The position numbers were made by a program, and so were the translations under genes. The notes under the pieces are model-generated. The model was not told the origin of the DNA and did no database searches. It worked only from the letters and a program-made list of their open reading frames with translations. A stretch of 64,000 bases of DNA, taken from positions 1 to 64,000 of the forward strand of contig DASVCL010000014.1 in the NCBI GenBank assembly GCA_036381615.1, given 5' to 3'. This DNA is from CALANV01 sp036381615 (GTDB lineage: Bacteria > Pseudomonadota > Alphaproteobacteria > CACIAM-22H2). Of this stretch, positions 1-7,342 are shown in pieces; within the stretch, counting starts at the first letter, position 1, and each line of letters starts with the position of its first letter.

Positions 1-37
1 ACAGTCCGGCCGCTTCATTCAGACGTGCCGGTGGAAA

Positions 38-1150
38 TTGTCGGCGGTTCAAAGACCTGAAACTACTCAGAGCCCGAATCCGGAACCCGCTGGCGCCTTC
101 GCGAACCTCGAGCTGTTCCGCTCACTCGTCGGCAAGAGCCCCGGGGTCTCCAAGGTACGTTCGCTGATCGAGCGCGTCGCGCCGACCGAGGCGACCGTCA
201 TGGTTCTCGGCGAGACCGGCACGGGCAAAGAAGTTGTCGCCCGCAACATCCATTACTTCTCGCAGCGCCGCGGCAAGCCCTTCGTGGCCGTCAACTGCGG
301 TGCAATTCCGGCCGATCTGCTCGAGAGCGAGCTGTTCGGACACGAGAAAGGCGCCTTCACCGGCGCCACGGCGCGCTACGCCGGCCGGTTCGAGCAGGCC
401 CAGGGCGGCACGCTGTTCCTGGACGAGATCGGCGACATGCCGCTCGAGGCGCAGACGCGTCTGTTGCGGGTGCTGCAGGAGGGCGAATACACCACGATCG
501 GCGGACGCCAGCGCCTGCGTGCCGACGTTCGCATCATCGCCGCGACGCATCGCGACCTGCGTCAGCTCGTACGGCAGGGCCTGTTCCGCGAGGACCTGTT
601 CTATCGCCTGAACGTGGTGCCGATCCGCCTGCCGCCGCTGCGGGAGCGCACGGAAGACATTCCCGAACTGGTCCGGCATTTTCTGGCGCAGACGGCGAAC
701 GAGGGGCTGCCGGTGAAATCGCTGGACGCCGCCGCCATCGAACGGCTCAAGACCTATCGCTGGCCCGGCAACGTGCGCGAGCTCGAGAACCTGATCCGCC
801 GCCTTGCCGCCCTCTATTCGCAGGAGACGATCGGCATCGACGTGATCGAGGCGGAGCTCGCCGAGGTCGCGCCGCCGCCCGCGCCCGAAGCCGTTCCGGT
901 CGACGACTCGCTGAGTGCGGCGGTGGAGCGCCAGCTCAGGGCCTACTTCGCGGCCCACAAGGACGGCCTGCCGGCGGCCGGCCTTTATGACCGCGTTCTG
1001 CGCGAGGTCGAACGGCCGTTGATCACGCTGTCGCTTGCCGCCACGCGCGGCAATCAGATCCGCGCCGCGGATCTGCTTGGCCTCAACCGCAACACGCTGC
1101 GCAAAAAGATCCGCGATCTCGACATCCAGGTGATTCGCGGACTCAAATAG
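38..1150 (+). CDS. sigma-54-dependent activator, NtrC-like, without receiver domain
   Basis: This is an enhancer-binding protein that would use ATP hydrolysis to open sigma-54 RNA polymerase promoters. The AAA+ core shows Walker A GETGTGKE (about residue 58), the sigma-54 contact loop GAFTGA (about 107) and Walker B GGTLFLDEIGD. The C-terminus carries a Fis-type helix-turn-helix (NQIRAADLLGLNRNTLRKK) typical of alphaproteobacterial NtrC. No receiver domain precedes the AAA+ core, so at 370 aa it is about 100 aa shorter than NtrC. The chosen start is a TTG, but the frame stays open to the window edge, so the gene may be 5' partial. A different frame ends at a TGA at 58-60 and could be the tail of an upstream gene. 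The first AAA+ third looks more like FleQ than NtrC (from memory). The 3' end overlaps the convergent channel gene by 8 bp. The target genes cannot be inferred. Confidence 0.83.
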   Translation: MSAVQRPETTQSPNPEPAGAFANLELFRSLVGKSPGVSKVRSLIERVAPTEATVMVLGETGTGKEVVARNIHYFSQRRGKPFVAVNCGAIPADLLESELFGHEKGAFTGATARYAGRFEQAQGGTLFLDEIGDMPLEAQTRLLRVLQEGEYTTIGGRQRLRADVRIIAATHRDLRQLVRQGLFREDLFYRLNVVPIRLPPLRERTEDIPELVRHFLAQTANEGLPVKSLDAAAIERLKTYRWPGNVRELENLIRRLAALYSQETIGIDVIEAELAEVAPPPAPEAVPVDDSLSAAVERQLRAYFAAHKDGLPAAGLYDRVLREVERPLITLSLAATRGNQIRAADLLGLNRNTLRKKIRDLDIQVIRGLK

Positions 1151-1724
1151 CGCCGGCCTCGCCGATCGAGCCGCCCGCGTCCATCCCGTCGGGCGGACTC
1201 GGGCGGCTGCGGATGATCCGCTGGAAGATGAGGTTGTTCGGCACCGCGATCCGCGCCCCGTCCTCGGCGTGCAGGACGGTGAACATCAGATTCCGGTCGA
1301 TCGCGTAGCCTTTGACGTTCTCCGGGAGGATCTCGACCGTATCGCCGAGGCGATAGGGCCGCCAGATGGCGAGGAACAGCGACGCGGTGATGTTGCTCAC
1401 CATCGTCCACACCGCGATCAGCGCCACGCCGGCGCCGGCAATCAGGCCGACGATTCCGGTCCAGATTCCGGTCAGGTTCAGCCCCCAGGTGGACAGGACG
1501 ACGACGACGACGAGCGAAAACGCGACGAAGCGAATGGTACGGACGATGATGGTGGCCGCATCGAGCGAGATGTCGACGCGATGGCGCTGTCGTTCGACCA
1601 GCCGTCGCATCGCGCGGTCGAGAATGGCGACCAGGAACGTGCCGATGGCAAGCACGAGCATGCCGATCAGGGCCGTATCGAGATGCGGCACCAGGTGGTC
1701 GACGACTGCGCTTAGATTTTCCAC
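1143..1724 (-). CDS. MscS-family small-conductance mechanosensitive channel, short form
   Basis: This inner-membrane channel would release solutes when the membrane is stretched by osmotic downshock. Three hydrophobic segments are visible, at about residues 17-36, 59-83 and 85-112. The last is the Gly/Ala-rich pore helix (GLIAGAGVALIAVW). It is followed by the MscS beta domain with the RPYRLGDTVEI segment and the AVPNNLIF motif. At 193 aa it is shorter than E. coli MscS (286 aa): the C-terminal alpha/beta vestibule is largely missing and replaced by a Gly/Pro-rich tail. The ATG at 1724 is a plausible start, with TM1 close behind. The gene converges on, and overlaps by 8 bp, the sigma-54 activator. 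Confidence 0.85.
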   Translation of the reverse strand: MENLSAVVDHLVPHLDTALIGMLVLAIGTFLVAILDRAMRRLVERQRHRVDISLDAATIIVRTIRFVAFSLVVVVVLSTWGLNLTGIWTGIVGLIAGAGVALIAVWTMVSNITASLFLAIWRPYRLGDTVEILPENVKGYAIDRNLMFTVLHAEDGARIAVPNNLIFQRIIRSRPSPPDGMDAGGSIGEAGAI

Positions 1725-1919
1725 GAGCGTTCTCCCGGGCTCATGAAGCGTTGTCGGGCGGCGCAGCCTATTCGCATCGCGAACGGCCGGCGACCTCTCC
1801 GAAGGGATCAGCCGGATGACGGGCGAAACGGCGCCGGGGCGATGGCGAACAGGCCATTGGCACTTTCGCCGGGGGACAGGTTAAGCTTGGGCGCGCCAGC
1901 ACCGGAGGTCGTACGTCTC

Positions 1920-2678
1920 GTGTCCGAAAAGATCGTTACCGCCTGCGTTCTCGTCATCGGCAACGAAATCCTGTCCGGCCGGACCAGGGACGCGAATCTG
2001 CCTTGGCTCGCCGAACGTCTGAATGCGCTCGGCATCCGCCTGATGGAGGCGCGCGTCATCCCGGATCTCGAGCCCGTGATCGTGCGGACCGTGAACGAAG
2101 TGCGGGCCGCGTTCGATTACGTGTTCACGACCGGCGGCATTGGTCCCACCCACGACGACATCACGGCCGAATGCGTCGCCAAGGCCTTCGGCGTCCCGCT
2201 CATCCAGCATCCTGACGCGGTGGCGCGGCTCAGGGCGCACTACAAGAATCCCGCCGATCTGAACCCGATGCGCTTGCGCATGGCGAACGTACCGGAGGGC
2301 GCCACGCTGATCGACAATCCGGTCAGCCGCGCACCGGGCTTTCAGATCGGCAACGTGTTCGTGATGGCGGGCGTGCCGCAGATCATGCAGGCGATGTTCG
2401 ACGGCATCGCGCCGCGTCTCAAGGGCGGGGCGCCGGTCCTGTCGCGTACGGTGCGGGCGGAACTTGCCGAGGGACAATTGGCCGAGGGGCTGGCCGCGCT
2501 GCAGGCGCGCCACCCCGGCATCGACATCGGCAGTTATCCGTCGTTCCGGCTCGGCGGCCGCCCGTCCGTCGCCATCGTGTTGCGCGGAACCGACGGTGCG
2601 CGGCTGGCCGTGGCGGTCGAGGAACTCAAGGCCCTGATGCAGTCGCTCGGCGCGACGCCGGCCGAAGAGGAGGGGTGA
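1920..2678 (+). CDS. CinA N-terminal / MoaB-fold molybdopterin-binding domain protein
   Basis: This is the stand-alone MoaB/CinA-N domain found widely in alphaproteobacteria, about 252 aa, which is the normal size for the family. It begins with VLVIGNEILSGRTRD and has the phosphate-binding motif FTTGGIGPTHDD (about residue 72) shared with MoaB/MogA and CinA. The CinA deamidase domain is absent, so a role as NMN amidase is not supported and the true substrate is unknown. The GTG at 1920 was chosen because GGAGGT lies 10 nt upstream (1904-1909) and the family motif starts about ten codons later. In-frame ATG 1842 would add 26 unconserved residues. The gene is not visibly in an operon. Confidence 0.85.
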   Translation: MSEKIVTACVLVIGNEILSGRTRDANLPWLAERLNALGIRLMEARVIPDLEPVIVRTVNEVRAAFDYVFTTGGIGPTHDDITAECVAKAFGVPLIQHPDAVARLRAHYKNPADLNPMRLRMANVPEGATLIDNPVSRAPGFQIGNVFVMAGVPQIMQAMFDGIAPRLKGGAPVLSRTVRAELAEGQLAEGLAALQARHPGIDIGSYPSFRLGGRPSVAIVLRGTDGARLAVAVEELKALMQSLGATPAEEEG

Positions 2679-2772
2679 CCGGTCCGTCTTGGGCTTTTCC
2701 GCGCATTTACCGTATTTTAAATAGAATTTGTCTACATTCCCCGATATTGCCTTAGGGGATGGATGTCCAAGC

Positions 2773-4113
2773 ATGGCTTCCGGCGCCGATTCCGGCGATC
2801 ACAACCTGCGATGGCGCCGGCTGACGCAGCTCGAACTCGACAATATCGTTGCGGACCACCAGAACTTCCTTAACGGCCGCATCGGTGGTCGCCGGGCGGA
2901 TCTGTCGTTCTGCGACCTGTCCGATCTCGATCTTTCGGGGCGCAATCTCATCGAGGCGGATCTGAGCGGAGCAAGGTTGGCGCGTGCGCAGCTGCGCGGC
3001 GCGCAGCTCGCCCGGGCCAATCTGTACGCGGCCGACCTGCGTCTGGCCTCCCTCGAACGTGCCGACCTGACCAAGGCGGATTTGCGCGGCGCGTGCCTGC
3101 GCGGTGCAGTGCTGAACGACGCGCGGCTTACTTTTGCCGATCTTCGCGAGGCGACGCTCGCCCGCGTCGACGAACGGCGCGATCTTGTGCCGGTGACGTT
3201 CGAAGGAGTGGCGGCGGAACTGACCCGCGCCATCGCGCATCGCGCGAATTTCTCCGGCGCCAAGATGTCCAACCTGTTCGTGATCGAGGCGGACTTCACG
3301 GACGCGGAACTTTCCAACGTCGACCTGTCCGGTGCCGACATGCGCCGTGTCGTCATGGTCGGTGCGGTCCTGCGCGGTGCGAACCTGTCCGGTGCGAACC
3401 TCTCCGGGGCGGCGCTGCGCGGCACCGACCTCGTCGGCGCGCAATGGCAGGGTGCGGTGTTCGACGAGGCGGACCTTTCCGGTGCAACCCTCGACCCGGC
3501 CGCTTACAGCTCTCCGGAGCTGAGCTTCACCAACCTGCCGCGGCCCGACCCGGCGTTTCTGGGGCAGCTGCCCAAACTGCTCGCGGAACATGCCGAGTGG
3601 ATCGAGACCCAGGCGCGATCCGGCCGGCGCTTCGAATGGCCGCGCGCCCACTTCGGAAATGTCGACTGGCGCGGCATCAAGCTTGCGGCCGCGACGATGA
3701 CCGCAGCCGTGCTGACCGAGGCCGACATGACGGGGGCTGAGCTGGCGATGGCCAACCTGACGCTGGCTGATCTGCGGCAGGCGAAGCTGATCGGGGCCGA
3801 CCTGCGCGGTGCGAACCTGAACCGGGCGACGCTGACCGGCGCCGATCTGTCCGACGCGCAGCTCGGGCCGCTGCAGGTGCAGGGCCGGCACGCGCTTCCG
3901 GCGATGCTCGGGAACGCGCGCCTGGCCGGCGCGCGGCTGGTCGGGGCCAATCTGCGCATCGCGCGCCTTGCGGGTGCGGACCTGAGGGGGGCCGACTTGC
4001 GGCGGGTCGACCTCTCCGGCGCGGTGCTCACGGGCGCGAGGCTCGCCGGCGCCGACCTGACCGACGCACGTCTCGACAATACCGACCTGCGCGGCGTGAC
4101 CGGGCTCTCCTAG
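2773..4113 (+). CDS. pentapeptide-repeat protein, two repeat blocks
   Basis: This 446-aa protein consists almost entirely of A(D/N)LXX pentapeptides, which fold as a right-handed quadrilateral beta-helix. One block spans roughly residues 50-265 (for example ADLSGARLARAQ, ANLSGANLSGA). A second runs from about 315 to the C-terminus. Between them lies a non-repeat segment of about 45 residues (PAFLGQLPKLLAEHAEWIE). There is no signal peptide or membrane segment, so it is probably cytosolic. Family members include DNA mimics such as MfpA/Qnr that protect gyrase, but most have no known role, and nothing here decides between them. ATG 2773 was chosen; an upstream in-frame TTG at 2728 lies in AT-rich, promoter-like DNA (around 2710-2735). 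The start is weakly supported by a G-rich patch about 11 nt upstream. Confidence 0.85.
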   Translation: MASGADSGDHNLRWRRLTQLELDNIVADHQNFLNGRIGGRRADLSFCDLSDLDLSGRNLIEADLSGARLARAQLRGAQLARANLYAADLRLASLERADLTKADLRGACLRGAVLNDARLTFADLREATLARVDERRDLVPVTFEGVAAELTRAIAHRANFSGAKMSNLFVIEADFTDAELSNVDLSGADMRRVVMVGAVLRGANLSGANLSGAALRGTDLVGAQWQGAVFDEADLSGATLDPAAYSSPELSFTNLPRPDPAFLGQLPKLLAEHAEWIETQARSGRRFEWPRAHFGNVDWRGIKLAAATMTAAVLTEADMTGAELAMANLTLADLRQAKLIGADLRGANLNRATLTGADLSDAQLGPLQVQGRHALPAMLGNARLAGARLVGANLRIARLAGADLRGADLRRVDLSGAVLTGARLAGADLTDARLDNTDLRGVTGLS

Positions 4114-4136
4114 CGCGGGCCTTGCATCCCGGTTTC

Positions 4137-4166
4137 TTGCACAGCCACCGCCGCACGGGCTAGCTT
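4137..4166 (+). promoter_or_regulatory. probable sigma-70 promoter of the tRNA-Leu locus
   Basis: TTGCAC (4137-4142) and TAGCTT (4161-4166) are separated by 18 bp and lie about 30 bp before the 5' half of the interrupted tRNA-Leu gene. Transcription from here would run through the broken half into the complete tRNA-Leu at 4270. The call is by inspection only. Confidence 0.4.
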
Positions 4167-4194
4167 GCGCGCCTGCAGTCCGCGCCATCCATGG

Positions 4195-4233
4195 GCCCGC
4201 TTGGCGGAACGGTAGACGCAACGGACTTAAAAT
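4195..4233 (+). pseudogene. 5' half of an interrupted tRNA-Leu(UAA) gene
   Basis: The segment reads acceptor GCCCGCT, then TG, a full D-arm, the 5' anticodon stem ACGGA, the loop CTTAAAA and one further T. It then diverges (AGGCTAACC) instead of continuing with the CCGT needed to close the anticodon stem. The missing 3' portion is found at 7343-7399: its AGCGGGC is the exact reverse complement of this acceptor strand, and its TCCGT closes this anticodon stem. Joined at the shared CTTAAAAT, the halves give a normal 88-nt tRNA-Leu with encoded CCA. The D-arm is identical to that of the complete tRNA at 4270. Confidence 0.85.
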
Positions 4234-4269
4234 AGGCTAACCTCGCGTCGAGGATCGCTTCGACCTGAT

Positions 4270-4355
4270 GGGGGCGTGGCGGAACGGTAGACGCATTGGA
4301 CTTAAAATCCAATGGCTTAATAGCCGTGCGGGTTCAAGTCCCGCCGCCCCTACCA
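4270..4355 (+). tRNA. tRNA-Leu (anticodon UAA)
   Basis: This is a complete class II cloverleaf. The acceptor GGGGGCG pairs with CGCCCCT (first pair G-U). The D-arm is GCGG...ACGC, and the anticodon stem TTGGA/TCCAA encloses the loop CTTAAAA with anticodon TAA. A long variable arm (GGC/GCC stem), the T-arm GCGGG-TTCAAGT-CCCGC, discriminator A and encoded CCA (4353-4355) complete it. It reads UUA codons. It sits 36 bp inside the element that disrupted the resident tRNA-Leu(UAA). Its stems differ in sequence from the broken gene but its D-arm is identical, so it may be the functional replacement. Confidence 0.95.
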
Positions 4356-4366
4356 GCTTAACGATT

Positions 4367-4675
4367 TCATAGCTTACCCGTACGTAGCACAGTCCCGGCA
4401 TGGCGGGCACGAGCTCCGAGACGATCCATCTCCGCGGCGGCGAGCACTCTATTGCACCGCAGGCGTGTTGCGTCGATCCCGGCATCCTTCAGGCGCGCTC
4501 GCTCATCCGAGACAGCATCGCCTGAACCGACGAGCACCACAGCGCTGCGAGTAGGATCAGCATTGGGTGGCATATCGCAGCGCACATTGTGGCAATCGAC
4601 TTGGCGCAGTTTGCCCCAGCCCTTGATCTTCGACACGCGCAGGATGGCGAACGACGGCACCTGATGATCTGCCAA
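4367..4675 (-). pseudogene. MobV/Pre-family plasmid relaxase, N-terminal remnant
   Basis: The 102-aa frame begins like MobV (Pre/Mob) relaxases, which nick plasmid oriT for mobilization. It has SFAILRVSKIKGWG near the N-terminus, a degenerate HN..R region, then PPNADPTR, followed by LVGSGDAVSDERARLKDAG, the order typical of alphaproteobacterial members. Normal MobV proteins are 300-500 aa, and here the frame stops after about 100 residues next to the tRNA at 4355, so the catalytic remainder is missing. ATG 4675 is used. The segment is best read as debris showing plasmid ancestry. Family assignment is from recalled motifs. Confidence 0.6.
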
Positions 4676-4861
4676 TCCCTGACCAATCTGGAGTCGTCGA
4701 AGCGATCCGGCAAGGGCGCGAGCGAAACCTTCCGCACCTACTACGGAATTCGCACGTGGAGTCCTGCGTAGGGGAGGCGCGGACGCCCTTCACCCGCGGC
4801 GGCGCCCTACGGCCGCGTCGGGGCTCTGTCCCGACACCCGGCATGGAATTCCACGGGCCAT

Positions 4862-4893
4862 TTCTATGATTATGAACTTCTATGATTATGAAC
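4862..4893. repeat. two exact tandem 16-bp repeats upstream of rep
   Basis: TTCTATGATTATGAAC occurs at 4862-4877 and again immediately at 4878-4893. Directly repeated AT-rich units just upstream of a plasmid replication gene resemble iterons or a control site. Both copies also fall in a short open frame (4866-4937). Confidence 0.7.
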
Positions 4894-4937
4894 GCGCGCT
4901 CGAAAAAGACCGCAAATTCGGCCCCTTCAGCTTGTGA
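4866..4937 (+). CDS. possible 23-aa leader peptide coupled to rep
   Basis: A 23-codon frame (begins MIMNFYDYERALEKD) covers most of the tandem repeat. It ends at TGA 4935-4937, which overlaps the GTG at 4934 of the replication gene as GTGA. Such an overlap would allow translational coupling, a known way to control plasmid Rep synthesis. There is no clear ribosome-binding site, and chance overlap is possible. Confidence 0.3.
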   Translation: MIMNFYDYERALEKDRKFGPFSL

Positions 4938-5563
4938 TCCATAACCCCGGCACTATGGACAGAGACATAGCGCAATATCGATCCGAGTTTCCGATGCCAC
5001 GGCCGCATGATTGGTTCAGTGCGAGAACAGGCGAGGAAGCGAGCGGCGTCCTTATCGTCAAGGGCGCGCGCTACCCGCGCGGCCTTGAGTTTATGACGAT
5101 GTTCGCAGACGGCTGGCGCGAGTTGGCGAAGCTGCCGCTCAAGGGCGCGGATTGGCGGGTGCTCGCGGCCGTCATGGCACGGATTGACTACGGCAACACG
5201 GCCGAATTCACGCAAGGCGCGATCGCGATCGAACTCGGGGTCGCCCAACCCAATGTCGCCGTGGCGCTGCGGCGGCTTGTCGCCGAAGGCGTCCTGACAC
5301 GCGAAGCGCACACAGAGGACCGCCGGCGCACGCTCTACCGCGTGAACCTTCGGTTGGGATGGAAGGGCAAGGCCAAGGACTGGATGCGCGAAATCCAAGC
5401 CACTCCGCACCAGGTGCAGCGGACCAAGACCAAGACCAAGGCCGCGGGCGCGCCCGCGGATGACGAAACCTTTCTTGCAGAAAACGGACTGGCGCTTACA
5501 GTCGAGGGACACATCACCGAGCCACAGGCGGAGCCGAAGCCCGAGGCTGCTACGCCGGCATAG
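4934..5563 (+). CDS. RepL-like winged-helix plasmid replication protein
   Basis: The 209-aa protein has a winged-helix region at about residues 60-140. FMTMFADGWRELAKLPLKG leads into a helix-turn-helix (FTQGAIAIELGVAQPNVAVA) and the wing TLYRVNLRLGWKGKA, matching the layout and the closing N(P/L)xxGWKG segment of RepL-type initiators. The Lys/Ala/Pro-rich tail after about residue 150 is not conserved. It would bind origin DNA and start replication of a small plasmid; here it is stranded in the chromosome. Possible starts are GTG 4934 (overlapping a leader frame) and ATG 4955. The tandem repeats at 4862-4893 may be its binding site. A different role as an element-encoded regulator cannot be excluded. 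Confidence 0.65.
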   Translation: MIHNPGTMDRDIAQYRSEFPMPRPHDWFSARTGEEASGVLIVKGARYPRGLEFMTMFADGWRELAKLPLKGADWRVLAAVMARIDYGNTAEFTQGAIAIELGVAQPNVAVALRRLVAEGVLTREAHTEDRRRTLYRVNLRLGWKGKAKDWMREIQATPHQVQRTKTKTKAAGAPADDETFLAENGLALTVEGHITEPQAEPKPEAATPA

Positions 5564-5737
5564 AAGCAAACGCTCGCCGCTGGGCAGCGGTGTAGGCCTT
5601 GCCTGCACCGCGACCTGAGCGTGGGCGCTCCGCGGCGTCAAGGACGCGTTGCGCCGCCGCTGGCGGCCGCCGCTGACGCGACGATCCTTGACTCCGCTCC
5701 ACTCGACTGGAGGATCATGCCGCGACAGGCCCGAGCA

Positions 5738-6703
5738 CTATCGACGCTCTTTCCATCGCGCAAGTAGCTCCTCCGCTTCCGGGAGGCTTCGGCTGTCGAG
5801 ACACTTCGAAAGGGAACGGCGTGCCAGCTCAAAAGAATCAAGGAGCTGTTGCGCCTCGGGCACCTGCGCGGCGTGCGCAGCATTCCCTCGTGCTTCATAC
5901 AGCCGCTCGATCCATTGATAGGCCCGATCACGCTCTGGCCCGGCCGGATAGAGGAAAGCGGCGATACAGCTCGCAAGCGTTTTGGTGATTTGCCGCCGGC
6001 CGGGGCGGAACAGTGTTTCCAGAGACGCCCAGGCCATGATCACAGCGCTGCCGGGAGAATGCGCCCATATCGCGCTGTCGAAGGTCTGGAAAGCTCGATT
6101 AAATCCGGCGTCATCGAGTAGGGGCGCCCCGGCGACCAGCGTATCACGCACCCATTCGAGGTGTTCGGTCAGGATTTCCTTCGGCGGATGTCGAATGGTC
6201 CTGAATTGACGCGGTGGCATCTCAATCGTCCAGAGGTTCGGCTCGACGGAGCTTGAGGGGATCGCCGCGAACGCGATGTCGGAAACGACCGGCATACGAA
6301 GCGGCGCACCGGTTTTGAGCCGTAGCAGCGCCAGCACCCACCACAGCGTGTTCAGGCGATCAAGGCCGGTCGGCCGCGATGACTGCGCCAGCGCAACCTC
6401 AACCGTGATGTCGAAGCCTAACCCACCGCGCGCCGCCTTCCAGGGCGACGGATGCGGCGCGCCTCGCTTCTTGGGCTTTGCGAACGCCATGAGATAGGGG
6501 GCCATGACATGCGCAAACGTCTCTCGGATAACGAGGCCGTCGCAAAGGACGAACTCGGGAATGGCGAGCGGCAGTCCAGAAATTCCCCCGTAGAGCGGGA
6601 CGCGTTCAGGGTGCGCCGGCGGCGGGCGTTCCGGCTCGAAGGTGCCCTCTTCAATCTTCCGCCACTTTTCCAGCAGCGCGTCGCTTTTTTGGCTTTCAGC
6701 CAT
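5738..6703 (-). CDS. protein with C-terminal Apea-like HEPN domain
   Basis: This protein of about 321 aa has a C-terminal HEPN fold. Helices such as AVIMAWASLETLF and LASCIAAFLYP are followed by LYEARGNAAHAAQ, which contains the Rx4H motif (RGNAAH) of HEPN ribonucleases. The pattern fits the Apea-like HEPN family, some members of which act in anti-phage defence by cutting RNA. The N-terminal 200 residues are not recognised. ATG 6703 is chosen, but GGAG directly abuts it, so the start is uncertain; in-frame starts at 6739 and 6808 are alternatives. It lies inside the tRNA-Leu element, opposite in direction to the rep gene. A defence or plasmid-addiction role is inference. Confidence 0.6.
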   Translation of the reverse strand: MAESQKSDALLEKWRKIEEGTFEPERPPPAHPERVPLYGGISGLPLAIPEFVLCDGLVIRETFAHVMAPYLMAFAKPKKRGAPHPSPWKAARGGLGFDITVEVALAQSSRPTGLDRLNTLWWVLALLRLKTGAPLRMPVVSDIAFAAIPSSSVEPNLWTIEMPPRQFRTIRHPPKEILTEHLEWVRDTLVAGAPLLDDAGFNRAFQTFDSAIWAHSPGSAVIMAWASLETLFRPGRRQITKTLASCIAAFLYPAGPERDRAYQWIERLYEARGNAAHAAQVPEAQQLLDSFELARRSLSKCLDSRSLPEAEELLARWKERR

Positions 6704-6889
6704 CTCCGGTAGAATAGCACGCGCAGTTCGAAGACGCATGCACGAGAAATCCCGAGGCCAATAGCCGTGATGCTCGATCGGTGGGCGTTGAGGGCCTCGC
6801 GCCATCAATGGCGCTTCGCTCCGCCAGAGACGGTCGCCGGTGCCGAGTAGCGTTTTCTGAGCGCGATGATGCTGGTGCGCAGCGTACGG

Positions 6890-7141
6890 CTACGACATCT
6901 CGGTCAGAGACGCCGGATCGATGCCGTGCTTTCTGCACAGTGCCTGAAGGCGCGCGCGACCGGCGTCGAGGTTCCTCCCGCTTTCCCAATCCACAAAATC
7001 GGAAAAATCAATCTGGTGGATCAGACCGGGATTTGTGCCATGTAATGCACGAAGCATTGCCTCCATATCAGCGGAGAATGGGTGCGCTCCATGAATGAGC
7101 ATGTCAGTGAATGGGTGATCCCCCGCCTTGCCGTTGGCCAT
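6890..7141 (-). CDS. small hypothetical protein of the tRNA-Leu element
   Basis: This is an 83-aa protein of unknown function. It has a good ribosome-binding site (GGGAG, 6 nt before ATG 7141), which supports it as a real gene. The sequence is mixed and probably helical, with no membrane segment or cysteines; notable strings are HGAHPFSADMEAMLRALHG and FSDFVDWESGR. It is transcribed towards the HEPN gene, 186 bp away, so the two could share a transcript, although that gap makes a toxin-antitoxin pair less obvious. Confidence 0.55.
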   Translation of the reverse strand: MANGKAGDHPFTDMLIHGAHPFSADMEAMLRALHGTNPGLIHQIDFSDFVDWESGRNLDAGRARLQALCRKHGIDPASLTEMS

Positions 7142-7342
7142 GTCATCTCCCGAGTATCCGCTCTACTGTGCCGCCTCGACCTTCGCAATTACGAGCGAGA
7201 GCGCCGGTCCGTCAAGTGAGGGTGTCATCGACCGCCGGTCGGGCCCGATCTAGCAAAAAAGTCTTTGCACACTTCTTAGCACATTTCTAAACAAGGGCTT
7301 GGGAACCCCCGATTTTCCGAAGCCTCTTGACAGCACAGTCTC

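Noticed and set aside
2752..4221. Minus-strand frame opposite the pentapeptide protein
   Set aside because: A regular repeat on one strand generates a repetitive frame on the other; no start signal or family.
4862..4893. Tandem repeats as a CRISPR or transposon end
   Set aside because: Only two adjacent copies with no spacers and no transposase; an iteron or control site fits better.
5716..5766. Short frame MPRQARALSTLFPSRK with GGAGG upstream
   Set aside because: Good ribosome-binding site, but only 16 codons and overlapping the HEPN gene end; could be the stump of a lost gene, not supportable.
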